Origin: Eurosta solidaginis
Taxonomy: Eukaryota; Arthropoda; Insecta; Diptera; Tephritidae
Reading direction: 5' to 3'
NCBI RefSeq assembly: GCF_040869045.1
Contig: NC_090319.1
Coordinates: forward strand, 62,592,779-62,656,778
Length of the DNA stretch: 64,000 nt
Below the pieces are notes generated by a model. It did not search any database. It was not told where the DNA came from and worked only from the letters and a program-made list of their open reading frames with translations. This document shows positions 11,815 to 24,296 of this stretch, one piece after another. Position 1 is the first letter of the stretch, and every line of letters starts with the position of its first letter. The position numbers were made by a program, and so were the translations under genes.

Positions 11815-12200
11815 CGTAAATATCGTTTTTTTTTATCGAAAAGCGATCGATTTGTTATCGAAAGGTTATAGATTTATTATCGATAAATATATCGATTTGT
11901 TATCGAAATCGAAGTTATATGTTGTTTGCTTAAAATTTATAAATTTTTTGTCGGCGTGATATCGATTTGTGAACGCAAACATATCGATTTGTTATTGAAA
12001 GATTATAGATTATTTATCGAAAATTAAATGTTGTTTGCTTAAAGTTTATCAATTTTTTGTCGGCGTGTTATCAGAGCGTTACAAATTGGTTGTTATAAAA
12101 CAGTTACAGATAAAACTACAATATAAAATCGATAAACCATCGATAACAAACCGATTAGAAACCAGTAAAAAAGCAGAGGGTTCGGCGATAACAAACCGAT
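11815..12200. repeat. TATCGAT-rich direct repeat
   Basis: Dense in ATCGATTTGTTATCG words and holding two direct copies, ~120 bp apart, of a block containing TTGTTTGCTTAAA and AATTTTTTGTCGGCGTG. Several words match or nearly match TATCGATA, the DREF-type site of flies, but here they seem to be part of a dispersed repeat. A related block lies at 16.2-16.6 kb. Confidence 0.65.
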
Positions 12201-12204
12201 AACA

Positions 12205-13800
12205 AGCCTATGACTGTGCGGTAATTTCGCTTCCGATGGTAAGCCTAAAGTAGAACAATAACTTTCGGTTGTTACCGACAGAATGCGGACGAAGCTTTTC
12301 TCAATATGCCGAAGTTATTTGTTTCCGGCAAATTTACCTTTGTTGTAGCTTAACTTTACCCCTAAATGAGCTCTAGTTAACCTAAAAACACCAGTTTTCT
12401 GGACGTATACCTACATATGTATATATTTACACAACCTAAAATTCGTGAAAACTTCGTACACCCTACCTCTCTTGTATTCTAAAGCATCGTTCTAAATTAA
12501 GGAACAAACAATGTTAACCAAAATTAAACATTTTTTGAAAATATTTGAGATTTAACTCAGATTTGTCATAGAGAAAAATTTGTTATAATACATATCCAAA
12601 CAAATTTTCTAACCCCTCAAATATTCTCGGAGCGCTCATTAATTAGGAATCGATATGCGTCCGAAATATGTGAAAAATATGAGCCTCAGAAATGTGATCA
12701 CATAGGAGTCTTTTATCTAATCATATCAGTGATAATCGGCATTTTAACAAAGTAAGTATTTCGGGCAAAACGGACTCTTTGGTATGCCCTGGTTGGTCTA
12801 TCGAGCCGGTGTTTTAATTAGATCCGACGTCGGTTTGCCCTATTTTTATAGGGTTTTTCTGGATATCCTATTTTCCAACCAATATTGAGGGTATGCTTAC
12901 CTATTTTTAAAGACATGCGTTCAAAATCCACCCTGATCTAGCCAATCCTAACCCATTATATCAAGCACAATTGACTCGGGAAAAAAAATTATATAAGGAA
13001 CATATAATAAGCTGTTTATGAGCGTACTAAGAGTTTAATCGGACTCATATTAGGCTCACATAATGTATGAAGAAAGACTCATATCGAACGACCATTGCTA
13101 AAAGGGAAATACACTCATTTCGGGCTCTTAAATGAGCTCATAATAAGTGTAAATACTCCGATTTAGGTGTCTTTTATGACTCTTTTTTGACTCCTTATGT
13201 TTGGTTGGTAAAGAGATCGATTTAGAAACACATATTGAGATAAAGGTGGATGCGCTGATTCACCATTCAGTCGTCAGCACTATTTTAAGTTTTATTTTGC
13301 GTGTGTTCCCAAAATATTCTCTATTGCTTTCAAAAATTTTAAAAATTACTGCATAACCCTTTCTGTGTCACCTTGTACTTATGATGTGAAATTGAGTAAA
13401 GTAAAAATATAACGCCAACATTCAATTGACTTGTCGATTTATGATGTCTCATAAATATGGTCAAATTCTTCAATAAGCCACTTCTACGTTAAGTCGTTTT
13501 CTTCCAATTTTAAATTTTGTATAATGCCGCGGCATGGAATTCGTAGAAAGTCAATGGTTTGAGGGTGCCTTAAATACCACCAAGTATTCTACTAAATTAT
13601 AAAATAAAAATCGGCTAAAGAAATAAGCTACAATTGGTTATTGACTTTTGTGTTAAGTGTCATGTTTACTTAATTGTTTGTTTTTAAAAAGAGCAACAAT
13701 ACCCGCAGACAGAAATTTTGTCAAATTTGATAAAACTTTGAAGTACTTAAAGTAGTTAAGCGGTATACAAAGTATACTGAGATTTGAACGATTATCTGAT
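12205..13800. other. Non-coding stretch, possible old repeat at 12.6-13.2 kb
   Basis: No gene recognised. Between about 12.6 and 13.25 kb words such as GACTC, CTCATATT and GGGCTCTTA recur in both orientations, which suggests a decayed MITE, but I could not define ends. Confidence 0.35.
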
Positions 13801-13803
13801 AAA

Positions 13804-15526
13804 AACAAGTAAGGAAGGCTAAGTTCGGGTATAACCGAACATTACATACTCAGCTGAGAGCTTTGGAGACAAAATATGGGAAAACCACCATTTAGCAAAA
13901 TTAACCTAGGGTAACCCTGGAATGTGCTTGTATGACATGGATTTCAAATGGAAGGTATTAAGAGTATTTTAAAAGGGAGTGGGCCATAGTTATATAGGTG
14001 GACGCCATTTCAGGTTATCGCCATAACTCTAGAATGTATTTGTACGATATGGGTATCAAATGAAAGGTGTGAACGAGTATTTTAAAAGGGAGTGGGCCTT
14101 AGTTCTATAGGTGGACGCCTTTTCGAGATATCGTCATAAAGGTGGACCAGGAGTGACTCTAGAATGTGTGTTGTACGATATGGGTATAAATTAAAGGTAT
14201 TAATGAGGGTTTTAAAAGGGAGTAGCCCTTACTTGTATATGTGAAGGCGTTTTGGAGATATCGACCAAAATGTGGACCAGGTTGACCCAGAACCACGAAT
14301 AGTATTCCTGCCAAGATTCCAAGGACGTTTGATTTCGCCCTGCAGAACCTTTTCATTTTCTTCTACTTAATACGGTAGGTGTCACACCCAATTTATAAAG
14401 TTTTTTCTAAAGTTATATTTTGCGCTAATAAACCAACCCATTTCCATGTTTCATCTCTTTTTTCATATTTGGTATAGAATTATGGCATTTTTTTCATTTT
14501 TCGTAATTTTCGATATCGAAAAAGTGGGCGTGGTCATAGTCGGATTTCGGCCGTTTTTTTATAAAAAGATAAAGTGAGTTCAAATAAGTACGTGAACTAA
14601 GTTTAGTAAAGATATATCGATTTTTGCTCAAGTTATCGTGTTAACGGCCGAGCGGAAGGACAGACGGAAGACTGTGTGTAAAAACTGGGCGTGGCTTCTA
14701 CCGATTTCGCCCGTTTTCACAAAAACAGTTAACGTTATAAAATATATGCACGCACCAAATTTCACAAGGATTGGTAAATTTTTGTTCGACTTATGACATT
14801 AAAAGTATTCTAGATGAATCAAATGAAAAAGGGCGGAGCAACGCCCATTTTGAAATTTTCTTTTATTTTTGCATTCTGTTGGACCATATCATTACTGGAT
14901 TTGAATGTTGACATAATTTACTTATATATTGTAAAGATATTCATTTTTTTGTTAAAATTTGACTTAAAAAAAAAAAAATTTTTTTTGAAAGTGGGCGTGT
15001 TCGTAATCCGATTTGCTAATTTTTACTTAGCACACATATAGAAATAGGAGTAACGTTCCTGCCAAATTTCATCATAATATCTTCAACGACTGCCAAATTA
15101 TAGCTTTCAAAACTTTGAAATTACCTTCTTTTAAAAGTGGGCGGTGCCACGCCCATTGTACAAAATCGCTTTAGGCGTCTTTGATAATGAATTATCGCAC
15201 TTTTTCGGTTTTTCGAAATTTTCGATATCGAAAAACTGGACGTGGTTATGGTCCGATTTCGTTAATTTTAAATAGCGATCTGAGATGAGTGCCCAGGAAC
15301 CTACATAATAAATTTCATCGAGATACCTCAAAATTTACTCAAGTTATCGTGTTTACGGAGGGACGGACGGACGGAAGGACATGGCTAAATGAATTTCTTT
15401 TTTCGCCCAGATAATTTTGATATATAGAAATCTATATTTATCTCGATTAGTTTATGCCGTTACGGATTACCGTTATGCGAACAAAGTTAATATACTCTAT
15501 GAGCTTTGCTCAGCTGAGTATAAAAA
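13804..15526 (+). mobile_element. Helentron-like repeat, family A, near full length
   Basis: Starts AACAAGTAAGGAAGGCTAAG with the GTTCGGGTATAACCGAAC hairpin and ACTCAGCTGAGAGC, and ends GCTCAGCTGAGTATAAAAAG. About three 129-bp units near the start, then the GTGGGCG boxes, the GGGCGGTGCCACGCCC hairpin near 15140 and the GGAC run near 15360. Same order as the copy at 7.1 kb, with scattered differences and indels. Confidence 0.8.
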
Positions 15527-15529
15527 GAT

Positions 15530-16185
15530 GTTATGGGTGAGTGTAAACACCCATCTGTTCCCATCAGCTTTTGGAGACAACTTTTAATGGTTAAAGTACA
15601 AACCTAATGATAGTGGGCTTTATTTATTTATAGATTTACTTATATCGGTTTCTTTTGATTGCCATAATTTACCAGTTAGTGAATAGGAAATAACTATTTT
15701 TATGAAAAATATAATTGTTTGGGATTTTTCGCTAAGTCTGCCATAGAACTCTTCATACGAATTTTATGTAACCGGCACAGTGTTTACAAGTTTGAGTAGA
15801 TTTTTAAGATTTTTAATACGCGTGAAAAAGGTGTTTGGGGGGTGAATAAAATAGTACACGTTTTGATAAAAACTAAAAGTAATAAATGATGCAAAGCGAA
15901 TTCAGTACCAGGTATTCTCCCAACAGCTGATTGCTTCTTCTTGATTATTTTCCATACAACGCATTGTACAATAATATGCCACTTAATCGAAATTTTGCAT
16001 AAAGATTTTGAATTTTTTATTTAGAACTTTAAATTTTAGTCTAAAAAATTGCAAACTTAAAAAAAAAAAAATTCCAACGATTTTTAACAATTTTTTTCCA
16101 AAGGGTGTTTCAGATTTTGTTTTATAAAAAAAATTAAATCATGTGTGCCTCAAATATTTCGGCTAACTATAGGTAGCAAATTATT
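15530..16185. other. Non-coding AT-rich stretch
   Basis: Long A/T tracts near 16000-16130. No gene or repeat end recognised. Confidence 0.5.
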
Positions 16186-16189
16186 ATTG

Positions 16190-16610
16190 TCGGTTGATTT
16201 TCGGCTTGTAATCGGTGTGTTGTAGATGTATTATCGATTTTATATTTGAGGTTTCATCGGACCTTTCATACCGCGTCGTCGACAATAAACCAAATTGGTT
16301 AGAAACATAACTTTTCCATATGAAATCCATAACTTTTTGACAGCCAATCGAAAACTTTCCGAAAATAAATTGACAACACTTTGTTAACAAATATCTTCTC
16401 GATATCAAATAAATACCTCTTTAATATAAAACTGGTGACTCGGCGATGAACATCGATAACTCATAGTTTACTTTTATTATCGAGAGAAAGTTATAAAACG
16501 TGGATAATAAATCGATAACTTGTCGATAAGAAATAGTTCGCATGGCAACCCGATGGTAATAAATCGATAACTATCGGTAACAAACCGATAGCACTTTGGC
16601 AACAGATCCA
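16190..16610. repeat. TATCGAT-rich repeat, second block
   Basis: Contains many ATCGATAAC, TCGATAAG and AACAAACCGATAG words, as at 11.8-12.2 kb, mostly in the opposite orientation. It shares GATAACAAACCGATA-type words with the end of that block, supporting a common origin. The 74-codon frame on the minus strand is not supported as a gene. Confidence 0.55.
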
Positions 16611-16719
16611 CCCAAAAAACGAACAGTGGACACAGTAAACTATCCAATCGCGGGTAATTAATTCACCACTGGGGAAATTTAACTCGAAATAGTTTAGTCA
16701 TTTATTTCTCCTTCCAGCT

Positions 16720-16944
16720 AGAAGATTGAAATTTCACAGGATGTTTACATATAATGAATACATTTTTGTCTCAAAAATTTTTCAGGAGCCCTCATGTATG
16801 CAATATATATCCCATACAACCGTTTGTTCAGATAAAATGTTTTACGTAATTTTTCCTCATTTCAGTAGATAAAATTCCACAGGAATTTTACATATAAGAC
16901 ATACATTGTTATCTGAAAAAATCGCTAAGATCGGTCGTATATAT
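16720..16944 (-). mobile_element. Family-C repeat remnant
   Basis: Shares the phrases ATATATCCCATACAACCG, TTCAGATAA and CTGAAAAAATCGCTAAGATC with the interior of the family-C copy at 24.7-25.5 kb, in the same orientation. It is cut off on the right by the LTR fragment that starts TTGTAACGAAT at 16944-16945. Confidence 0.6.
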
Positions 16945-17321
16945 TGTAACGAATTTTGGGGAATGCCGATTATTTCAAACCTTCTGCTAACGTTCGAATC
17001 GCTAAACTGTTGAATAAATCACTCAAATATTCAGTATTGCAAATGGTCTTCATTAGACTACTTTGGGGATAGTACAATTATACTTCACTTCACAATAGCG
17101 TGTTTAAATCAAACTGATTAGTTATTACTCAGCTTGCGCTGTTTTTATACACTCGGCTTCCTCGTTCAACCATTTCTCATAAGGTCTAGTAAATTCGCGA
17201 ACAGTGGCAGCTCATGCTATGTTACCAGCTATATACATGTATATTTGTAGTTTATATCCATATGCGTGTGAATGTGTGAGTAACTACTTCGGCTGATGAC
17301 TACATGTGTGTGTGTGAGATA
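16945..17321 (+). mobile_element. LTR fragment, same family as the solo LTR at 56.6 kb
   Basis: Starts TGTAACGAATTTTGGGG and shares, in order, GTTCGAATCGCTAAACTG, TTGAATAAATCACT, TGCAAATGGTCTTCATTA, ACTTCACAATA and ACCAAACTGATT-like text with the LTR at 56600-57225. The right end is missing: similarity fades and the next recognisable unit is the TIR element at 17322. No coding region of a retrotransposon follows. Confidence 0.65.
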
Positions 17322-17921
17322 TCCCTGCAAAAAATCGTGCGCTTAATCCCTAAAGAGATTGGTCTCCGATTGATCTCTTTTGTCTACAGTTGGGCATAAT
17401 TGATCCCCATTAGTCCCTTTCGGGTGGAGTTGGGATTAGTCAGTTTGAAATCTACATATGCCGCCCATTTTAAGGAATAGTAAAAAAACGGCAAAGAAAT
17501 GAGTAAAATAAAAAGTATTACAGGTGATTGCATCGAATTATTTAAGAAAAATTCGGAGATCTATACCGATCCTAAATTACTAGGACTTAACGACTACGCC
17601 GGAATTAGGGTTAAATTTCCGTATATTTTTTATTTCTTTTTGAAAAGTGGGCAAACAACTTTCATCGAATAGATATGGTCGCTTGGCAACCCTTCGATTG
17701 TGTTTCTGCAATGAAAAATGCGACTGCTCCCTATTTGAGTCCTTATTGAACATAAAGGGACTGGTTTTCATATGTTCTCATACCATATGGGTACAAAGGT
17801 GGTTGGTTCTATCGATACCTTTCGGGTATAAATGGATACAATTAGTCTCTTCATAGGACATGCTCAAACAAAAGGGGACAGTTCAACTCATACTCCTTTG
17901 CGACTCATTGTTTTTCAGCTC
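17322..17921. mobile_element. TIR element, CCCTGCAAAAATCG family
   Basis: The left end CCCTGCAAAAAATCGTGCG matches the 14-bp terminal repeat of the element at 48465-48808. The proposed right end, GCGACTCATTGTTTTTCAG near 17903-17921, is a poor inverted match, so the right boundary is uncertain. The interior is rich in GGACT/AGTCC and GATCTC words in both orientations. No transposase frame. Confidence 0.45.
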
Positions 17922-17924
17922 CTT

Positions 17925-18740
17925 TTTTAAATAGTAATTACAATTTAACTAGTTGAACTATCAATTTTTTGCGACAGTCAGGTATTGGGTGAATTACCTA
18001 TCGCCGTTTGACAACTTCCTTTGCTGCTCGTCATTGGGATTTTCTATAACTTCAAAGTTTCTCTGGTTTTCAACAAGAAAAGTGAAGGAATGTAAACAGT
18101 TTTCTCTCTCTCATTCCCTGTCAACTTTGATTTGAGACAAAACAATTTCGGCTGCGTATAATCATTCTCAAAAAGATGACAAGGCGCCCAAATAAATTTT
18201 AGTGCAAAAAAAATTGGCTAACAAAATTGAAATTATCATTTAAAAATTTTGGGCAACTCTAAGCTATTAGTCTTTCTACACTGTCTTTCTACACTGAAAA
18301 AGTTTCACAGTTCGAAGAAATTGCATAGTTTGATTTCAAACATGGTGCTTGAAGCAACAAACAACACCCTTCACCTTAAGTTTTCCTAATATTGGATGTT
18401 AAAGAATTTGGTCTATTGTACCTCCTTCTATGTTACTAAACCTAATAATATGTTTCCTTCAAGATATCAGCAGCTTTTTGATCTAAGAGCTAAAATATAT
18501 TCACGTCCATTCATATGAACAGTAGTGTATTTATTTGTACATTCCAAGGTCTTACTAACATATTTGCTTTTTTTTTAAACACGCATTCTGGGCATACAAA
18601 AATGTTTGCAAAAATTTTAACAATAGATATGACTTGATTTAGCTTTCACTCAAGCATTTGCTGTTTTAAAATGTCATGTAGATAAGTGGGTAACTCCATT
18701 TTAAAATTGCCATGGATTAACTAAATTTAGTTGAATTTCA
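17925..18740. other. Non-coding stretch
   Basis: No gene recognised. CTACACTGAAAAAG near 18288 resembles the end of the MITE at 29756, but no partner end was found. Confidence 0.45.
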
Positions 18741-18741
18741 A

Positions 18742-19718
18742 GGAAAAACAGTCTTAATTCGGGTGTGTGTAACCGATCATTCCATGTTCAGCGTGAGTTT
18801 CAATTGTACAATTCATTTCAGATAAATAGCTTTTTCGAATTTTGTTACAAGCGTTTTATTCTTTTTGAGGCTCTAGAAATGTTGTTTAATGCTTGATCGG
18901 AAAAACGGCGTGGCACGACCTATTACAAAAAAAAAAATTTTCTCAAAATTTCCTCTTACAATAAAACTTGCTAAGTGAAATATGTTTGATACTCAATTCA
19001 ATTATTTATTTTTATTAATAATAATTTTTTTGTAATTAATAAAAAATATTAATAACAAAAAAGCTATTATTAAAGACCAAAAGATGAAAAAACACATAAC
19101 ATGCATTTTTTCATGTCTTTCTCTTAATGAGAAATTTTTCTTTTTATTGATGCAATCTGAATATATACTTAAAACATTTCATAACAAGTTTGAGAATTAG
19201 CTGTGCATATATGAGTGGAACTGAACGAAAAGTAAGAGTTAAAAAAACAGAATATAAAAAACTTCATAGTTTGACGGTGATCGAACTTGCGCCACACGAT
19301 CGCAACCGCAATATCGTAGCCGCTGGGCTACAACAACTGCTTGATAACTTGTGTCAAATGTTGTATTTAACATTTTAGTGCACAAGAATAATACCATTTC
19401 TTTTCTCTTGAACTTAATTTAAGATCATTGTTCTCATTAATAGAAAATTTGTTCATATTTTAAGACCAGCCGTTCTCTTTTCAAGAAAATGGTTGTCAGT
19501 TCAAGAACAAGGTTGTTGTTTTGAGAACAGGACGTTCGCTTTTCAAGAACAAAAAAGTAAGAACATGAACAGCTTGAATTGAGTGCGGTGGTACTGGATT
19601 TTAGAACGGCGTTTTTCTCTGAGTGTAGAAGGGTATATTTATCCCTATTCCTTTATACCTGTACAACCAACCGTTATCCAACCAAAGTTAATATACTCTA
19701 TGTGCAAAGCACATTATA
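18742..19718 (+). mobile_element. Helentron-like repeat, family D, degraded and interrupted
   Basis: The start carries GTCTTAATTCGGGTGTG and TTCAGCGTGAGTTTCAATTG, matching the start of the 62.2-kb copy (CTCAGCGTGAGCTTCAATTG). The right end has CCTTTATACCTGTACAACC and GTGCAAAGCACATTATA, like the 44.3-kb end GTGCAAAGCACGCTGAGTAT. An unrelated element (about 19250-19625) interrupts it. Heavily mutated. Confidence 0.55.
19250..19625 (-). mobile_element. Composite element with tRNA-like head
   Basis: On the minus strand it begins CACTCAGAGAAAAACGCCG and contains many GTTCTTGAAC-type words. The part 19345-19625 is an inverted copy of 23769-24045. Beyond the shared part lies a segment with a pol III A-box-like TAGCCCAGCGG (19320-19330) and B-box-like AGTTCGATCAC (19276-19286), as in tRNA-derived SINEs. 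The partner copy lacks this head, so either that copy is truncated or two elements are joined here. Confidence 0.5.
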
Positions 19719-19999
19719 CAGTGATTTTTTGTAAAATGAAAACATAGTTAAACTTTTTTCAAAAGTTCTATTAGTCCGAAAATCAGAATCGCCCAGAACA
19801 ACTTGACGGGAGACATAAGCCATTGTAAATATTAACAAGCAGCGCAACTCAAAGCTGGTGACTCCAAGCTAACGCACACAGAAACATTACTCCATTCCAT
19901 ATTAAGAAATAACTTTCGGAAGTTCAAATAAACCATCTCGGGAACAATTAATATGACCAAATTAAACTTTCTAGCCCATACCGTCCAGCCACCCTCTAG

Positions 20000-20190
20000 T
20001 TCCATGAGGAACTTGGGGTCGCCAGAGCCTCGCCTGCTAAATACGTGTATGATACATTGATATTTGTAACAGGATCCCCGTCGCGTAAGTGATGTTGATA
20101 ATTGGGTTGCGGAAGCTCCGTAGCTATAAAGCTATGTGTTGCGCTTATCAACCCCTTGAAGCCCTTGTTTCATTCAATCAAGTGTTTTAG
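20000..20190 (+). mobile_element. LINE 3'-region relic
   Basis: The run CCATGAGGAACTTGGGGTCG, CCAGAGCCTCG, GATAATTGGGTTG and CCCCTTGAAG resembles, from memory, the 3' region of a common dipteran non-LTR retrotransposon. There is no coding remnant. The fragment at 24.1-24.3 kb may be a later part of the same 3' region. Confidence 0.4.
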
Positions 20191-20199
20191 TGTTTATGG

Positions 20200-21840
20200 A
20201 CTTAGTTTAGTGGTATTGCGTACCATGCTTTCGACACGTTCTCAAAACTCCTGGATGCGCTTAGAAGAATTAGCTGAATGCGCTAGCTGACGTTTCGGAA
20301 AACTTATTAAATTTCCGATCGGTTTGAAACAAGACCACTGCAACTAGAAACTCATTTGCAAAATATTGAGGAACTGTACCTTTTTCATTCTGCCATCAAT
20401 TTCGCCAATAGGCCCTACCTCAAAAAGTGTAATACACCCAAGAATCATCATACAACCTCCTTCAAATTTAAAATTTTGTTTGAGTTCGTGAGGTTTAATT
20501 GCACCTGTTGTATTGAACCAATAACAAGATCACCCATCAGACTGAAAACGGATTACGTTGGTCTCATCTGACATCAATAATTTTAGAAATAACAATGGTT
20601 GATTACAGTAATCAAAAAATGTTTAATAAATGTATCCAACCATCAACCGTCCAATACTCATGGCAAAGCAGGCTTCGATTTCGTATCGTTTGAATTGTAT
20701 CCTGCTCGTTTCAACGACCGCCCCAATGTCCAGATACCCATTTTTGTTGTAAAAGTGATAGGATAACCCTTTTTGTGGACAGCCTATTCCAATTTAAAGG
20801 CCGGCAAATTTGTCTAGCCTAGCTGTGGCATATTCTTAGGCCTGCCGCCTTTGGACCCTGTTAAGCTTTTAATTTTTTTCTTTTGCGACTCGCAGGGTGG
20901 TGGTATGACTTAATATATAATAAATAATAAAATTATTTGTGCAAGAAAGTGACTTCTGAAATTAAAATTCCACGGCTTCCAGATGCAATATTTGAACGAT
21001 ATGGGTAATTTCTTCCACGTCTTATTTTATAAATTGTCTAGATCGTTTCTAATTTTTTTAGTATTTTTATAGCCAAAATAGTTCTACAGGAGAATGCAAA
21101 ATTCAATTAACAAAATGTTAACTCACGTTGTTAGTATTATATAACAAAGATCATATTACATACTTTTGCTCGTGAGTGTATTTCATAATTTCTTCAAATG
21201 AAAATATACCGATTCCAAACACTGGTCCATTTAATATGGAATTAACCACAATTAGAATATTTAGTAAACAAGTACTTTGAATGAAAACAATAAATATTCG
21301 GTGATTTTATAGTTGGATACGTTTATGTACATTAGGATGACTAGCCGACAGCGAAAAAAGATAGTTTTCTATTAGAAAATGAATGACCATGTTCCAGTTT
21401 TAGCATTTAAAAACATTTGTAGAACAATGAAGAAAGTGGAAACATTTTTATACGGATACCAAAACAGCGAAAAATGATTTCTACGATTTGGATTCAAAAT
21501 CGAAACGAATTGGTTGGGGAAAACCGATATTGTATTTTAAGACCACCGCGAAAAAAATTCGAAAAATTTTCAAGATTTGCATCAGCTGGGCCCATTAAAA
21601 AATTTTTTCTATACTTTAAATATTTTATAAAGAAAATAAAAGAGTAAATTAAAGCCGATAGGCATAGGTTTTCTTTGTTAGCTTTAAAATTTATTCTATG
21701 CCTAAATAAATATAATAATAAAATAAATTATTGCAAAAAGCATATTCAACAAAAGAGTACTTTCACCTTAACAGTTTTAAAAAAAAATATTTAAAAATGC
21801 TTTAAAATGCAATAAAGTTATGAAATCTTGAATTTTTTAA
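20200..21840. other. Non-coding stretch, mostly unrecognised
   Basis: Frames of 62-71 codons near 20.1-20.6 kb show no motif. A segment around 21640-21720 (CTATGCCTAAATAAATATAA) is shared with 28470-28500, showing a dispersed repeat. Otherwise AT-rich without features I can support. Confidence 0.4.
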
Positions 21841-21846
21841 AGTTCT

Positions 21847-22240
21847 GGCAAAGTTGACGTATTGATATCCAAATAAAACAGCTGATCCAACCAACCTTTT
21901 GGAAATCAATGTAATTTGTGAATGGTGCCATACAATAACGCCCTAGCCATAACCATACCATAGCCAAACAACAGGTTTTTGTTTTTTCGCTATATCCATA
22001 ACCTAAAAATATTTGAGTTGGTAAATTTATTAATTTTTGTATATTCTATTTTAATGTTGTGGATACGTTTAGACTAAGAAACTTATTATTTGCGGAATAT
22101 GTTTGTAATGTTTTGCGTTTTCTTCATTTTTATGAAAGTTTCACAAATTTTAGGTTAAGGCACCAATAACTGATGCCAATTGATATGGATAAGTAAAAAT
22201 ATAATTATGACTAGGGTGCTATAACTATGTCAACTTTGCC
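21847..22240. mobile_element. Small TIR element (MITE candidate)
   Basis: A perfect 12-bp inverted pair, GGCAAAGTTGAC at 21847-21858 and its complement at 22229-22240, bounds 394 bp. The interior has CCATAACCATACCATAGCC, a simple repeat common in fly repeats. No clear target-site duplication, so the call is tentative. Confidence 0.4.
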
Positions 22241-22244
22241 CTTT

Positions 22245-23765
22245 ATTTACCCTATTCTAGCAAATTGTGGTCCATTTGTACCTTAACCGTTTCACAGAGA
22301 GACTATTTATCGGTTTTAATACCAAATTTCATAGTCGCATATATTAATGAGTCACCTTAATGTACATACATCCATATGTCCATACGCAACTATATTCGCA
22401 CATATACGTTGTTGATAAGCTAATATACAGATGCCGTCTTCCAGTGAGTTTTACAGCTCCGGCTCACGCTCAATTCTCACGGGAATGCTCTGGATCATTG
22501 AGAGACTTGAGAAGCAGATGTCGTAAAATTTTCGCACACGAAAAATGTGATAGGCAGATGTCGCCGGTGTTTTTCATTTAATTCATACGGCGAAAGGATA
22601 AGCAGTGACATCTGTTTTTGAAAAAGTAGGTTTATTAAAGGCCGCGTTGCCAACCTAAAAAGAAGTAATTAACAAATTATCTGGCTCACAAATTGAACCA
22701 GACTTCTATCTGGATTTATCTGGTTCAAATCATTGTTGTTGCATTTACATGCAAAACTATTTATCTGGCTCAGGATTTTGCCACCGGATGACAGCAAGAG
22801 ACTTGACATAAATGTTATCAGGTGCGTAAAAAACTTAAATTAATAGAAGCTTGTATACCTATTGTGTATTGATTTAAGAAGGCACTATCAACTACACACT
22901 TCCATACATATGTACGCTTGCGTCTATATACTTATGTAAATAAATCTGTGAGTGTGCGTTTATTTATGAAAAAATTTGCGCAATTTCGCAATATATTGAG
23001 AGTTCAATGACCAATTTTGCGTAAAATATATGTGTACATTAGGGTGTTCCCAAAAATTCAACATACGATTTTGTTCAGATCTTAACCTTTAAACACGGTT
23101 AAGGAATGTCGCACACTCAAATTCAAGTTTAGTTATTTAAACTCTTAAAAATTTAAGGACTTTCTAATCTAATACATACATGCGATATCGATTGCTTTAG
23201 AGATATTAGGCATACATTTTGATCTCGATTGAAGACTGTTAATGCGCGTCGTGTTGACGTCAAAATTAAGCGTTCCCTTTCCAGACGTATCTTAACTGTT
23301 TCTGGTGGAGACTAATGTGACATGTAATACTTCCGCTATATGATTTTGAGTATTAGTTATACAAAATTAACTTTAATTTTTTTTTAGTTTCTATAGCGAA
23401 ATCTGAACTTTGTCTCCTGTGCGATGTGTTTTAACAGTTTTCAATAAGAAACATAATGTACATTCTTCAAACTTTGAGCGTGTTTTTACTTTTTGAAGAA
23501 ATGAGAGGTAAGAACTGCCCTAATGTGTATACGTGTATATTAGAGAATCACAAATATTCCCAATCTTTCACAAACAATTTATATTATATACCCAACTTAT
23601 TACTGCAGTCCCCTACTAAAATAAAACTAAATCATATTAAAGACTAAGCTTGGGAATATTTTAATATTTTGTACTAAATTTCGTGCTCATTTTTGGCACC
23701 CCAGTGTTGCTTACTTGGCGGGTTTCACCCAACTGTTCTATAAATTCACTCCCGTTACCACCCCC
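22245..23765. other. Non-coding stretch
   Basis: Holds repeated ATCTGG/CCAGAT words around 22675-22790 and otherwise nothing I recognise. Short frames (63-73 codons) have no motif. Confidence 0.45.
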
Positions 23766-23768
23766 ATT

Positions 23769-24045
23769 CACTCAGAGAAAAACGCCGTTCTAAAATCCAG
23801 CACCACCGGACTCAATTCAAGCTTTTCATGTTCTTACTTTTTTGTTCTTCAAAAACGAACGACCTGTTCTCAAACGAACAACGTTTTTCTTGAACTGACA
23901 ACCATTTTCTTGAAAAGAGAACACCTGGCCTTAAAATATGAACAAATGTTCTATTAATGAGAACAATGTTCTTAAATTAAGTTCAAGAAAAAGGAACGGT
24001 ATAATTCGTGTGTACTACAATGTTAAATACAACATTTGGCACAAC
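23769..24045 (+). mobile_element. Composite element, inverted partner of 19.35-19.63 kb
   Basis: Begins CACTCAGAGAAAAACGCCGT and matches the minus strand of 19345-19625 almost throughout, for example CAACCATTTTCTTGAAAAGA and TGTTAAATACAACATTTG. It ends at the junction with an RTE-type 3' tail. The pair sits ~4.1 kb apart in opposite orientation, so the two copies could pair. Confidence 0.6.
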
Positions 24046-24046
24046 T

Positions 24047-24088
24047 ATAACGTTTAAACCGTTTAGCGCCAATTTAGTAAGTAAGTAA
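24047..24088 (+). mobile_element. RTE-type LINE 3' tail fragment
   Basis: AAACCGTTTAGCGCCAATTT followed by AGTAAGTAAGTAA corresponds to the 3' end of the minus-strand RTE element at 33.4 kb, which reads GCGCCAATTAAGTAAGTAAG. Only the tail is present, as expected for strong 5' truncation. Confidence 0.6.
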
Positions 24089-24099
24089 TCTACACAGCG

Positions 24100-24296
24100 G
24101 CCCTTTGCCATATATGAAGCCGGTAAACTCCGGTACTAGCCCGACTGCATCGGATCTGTGGATTTTAGTCGCCTCTTTCGACTGGCAGGCAAAGGGTCCC
24201 TTAACGCTTTCCGAGCTCATCTTCCCTTACTCAGTATCAACCCACGTCTTTCCCACAGTTTATATAGCGTCTATTTCTCCATAAAAAAAAAAAAAT
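24100..24296 (+). mobile_element. LINE 3' UTR fragment with poly-A
   Basis: Contains CCGGTAAACTCCGGTACTAG and GATTTTAGTCGCCTCTTTCG, which I recall from the 3' end of a widespread dipteran LINE, and finishes in a run of 13 A at 24282-24294. No coding part remains. Confidence 0.4.
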
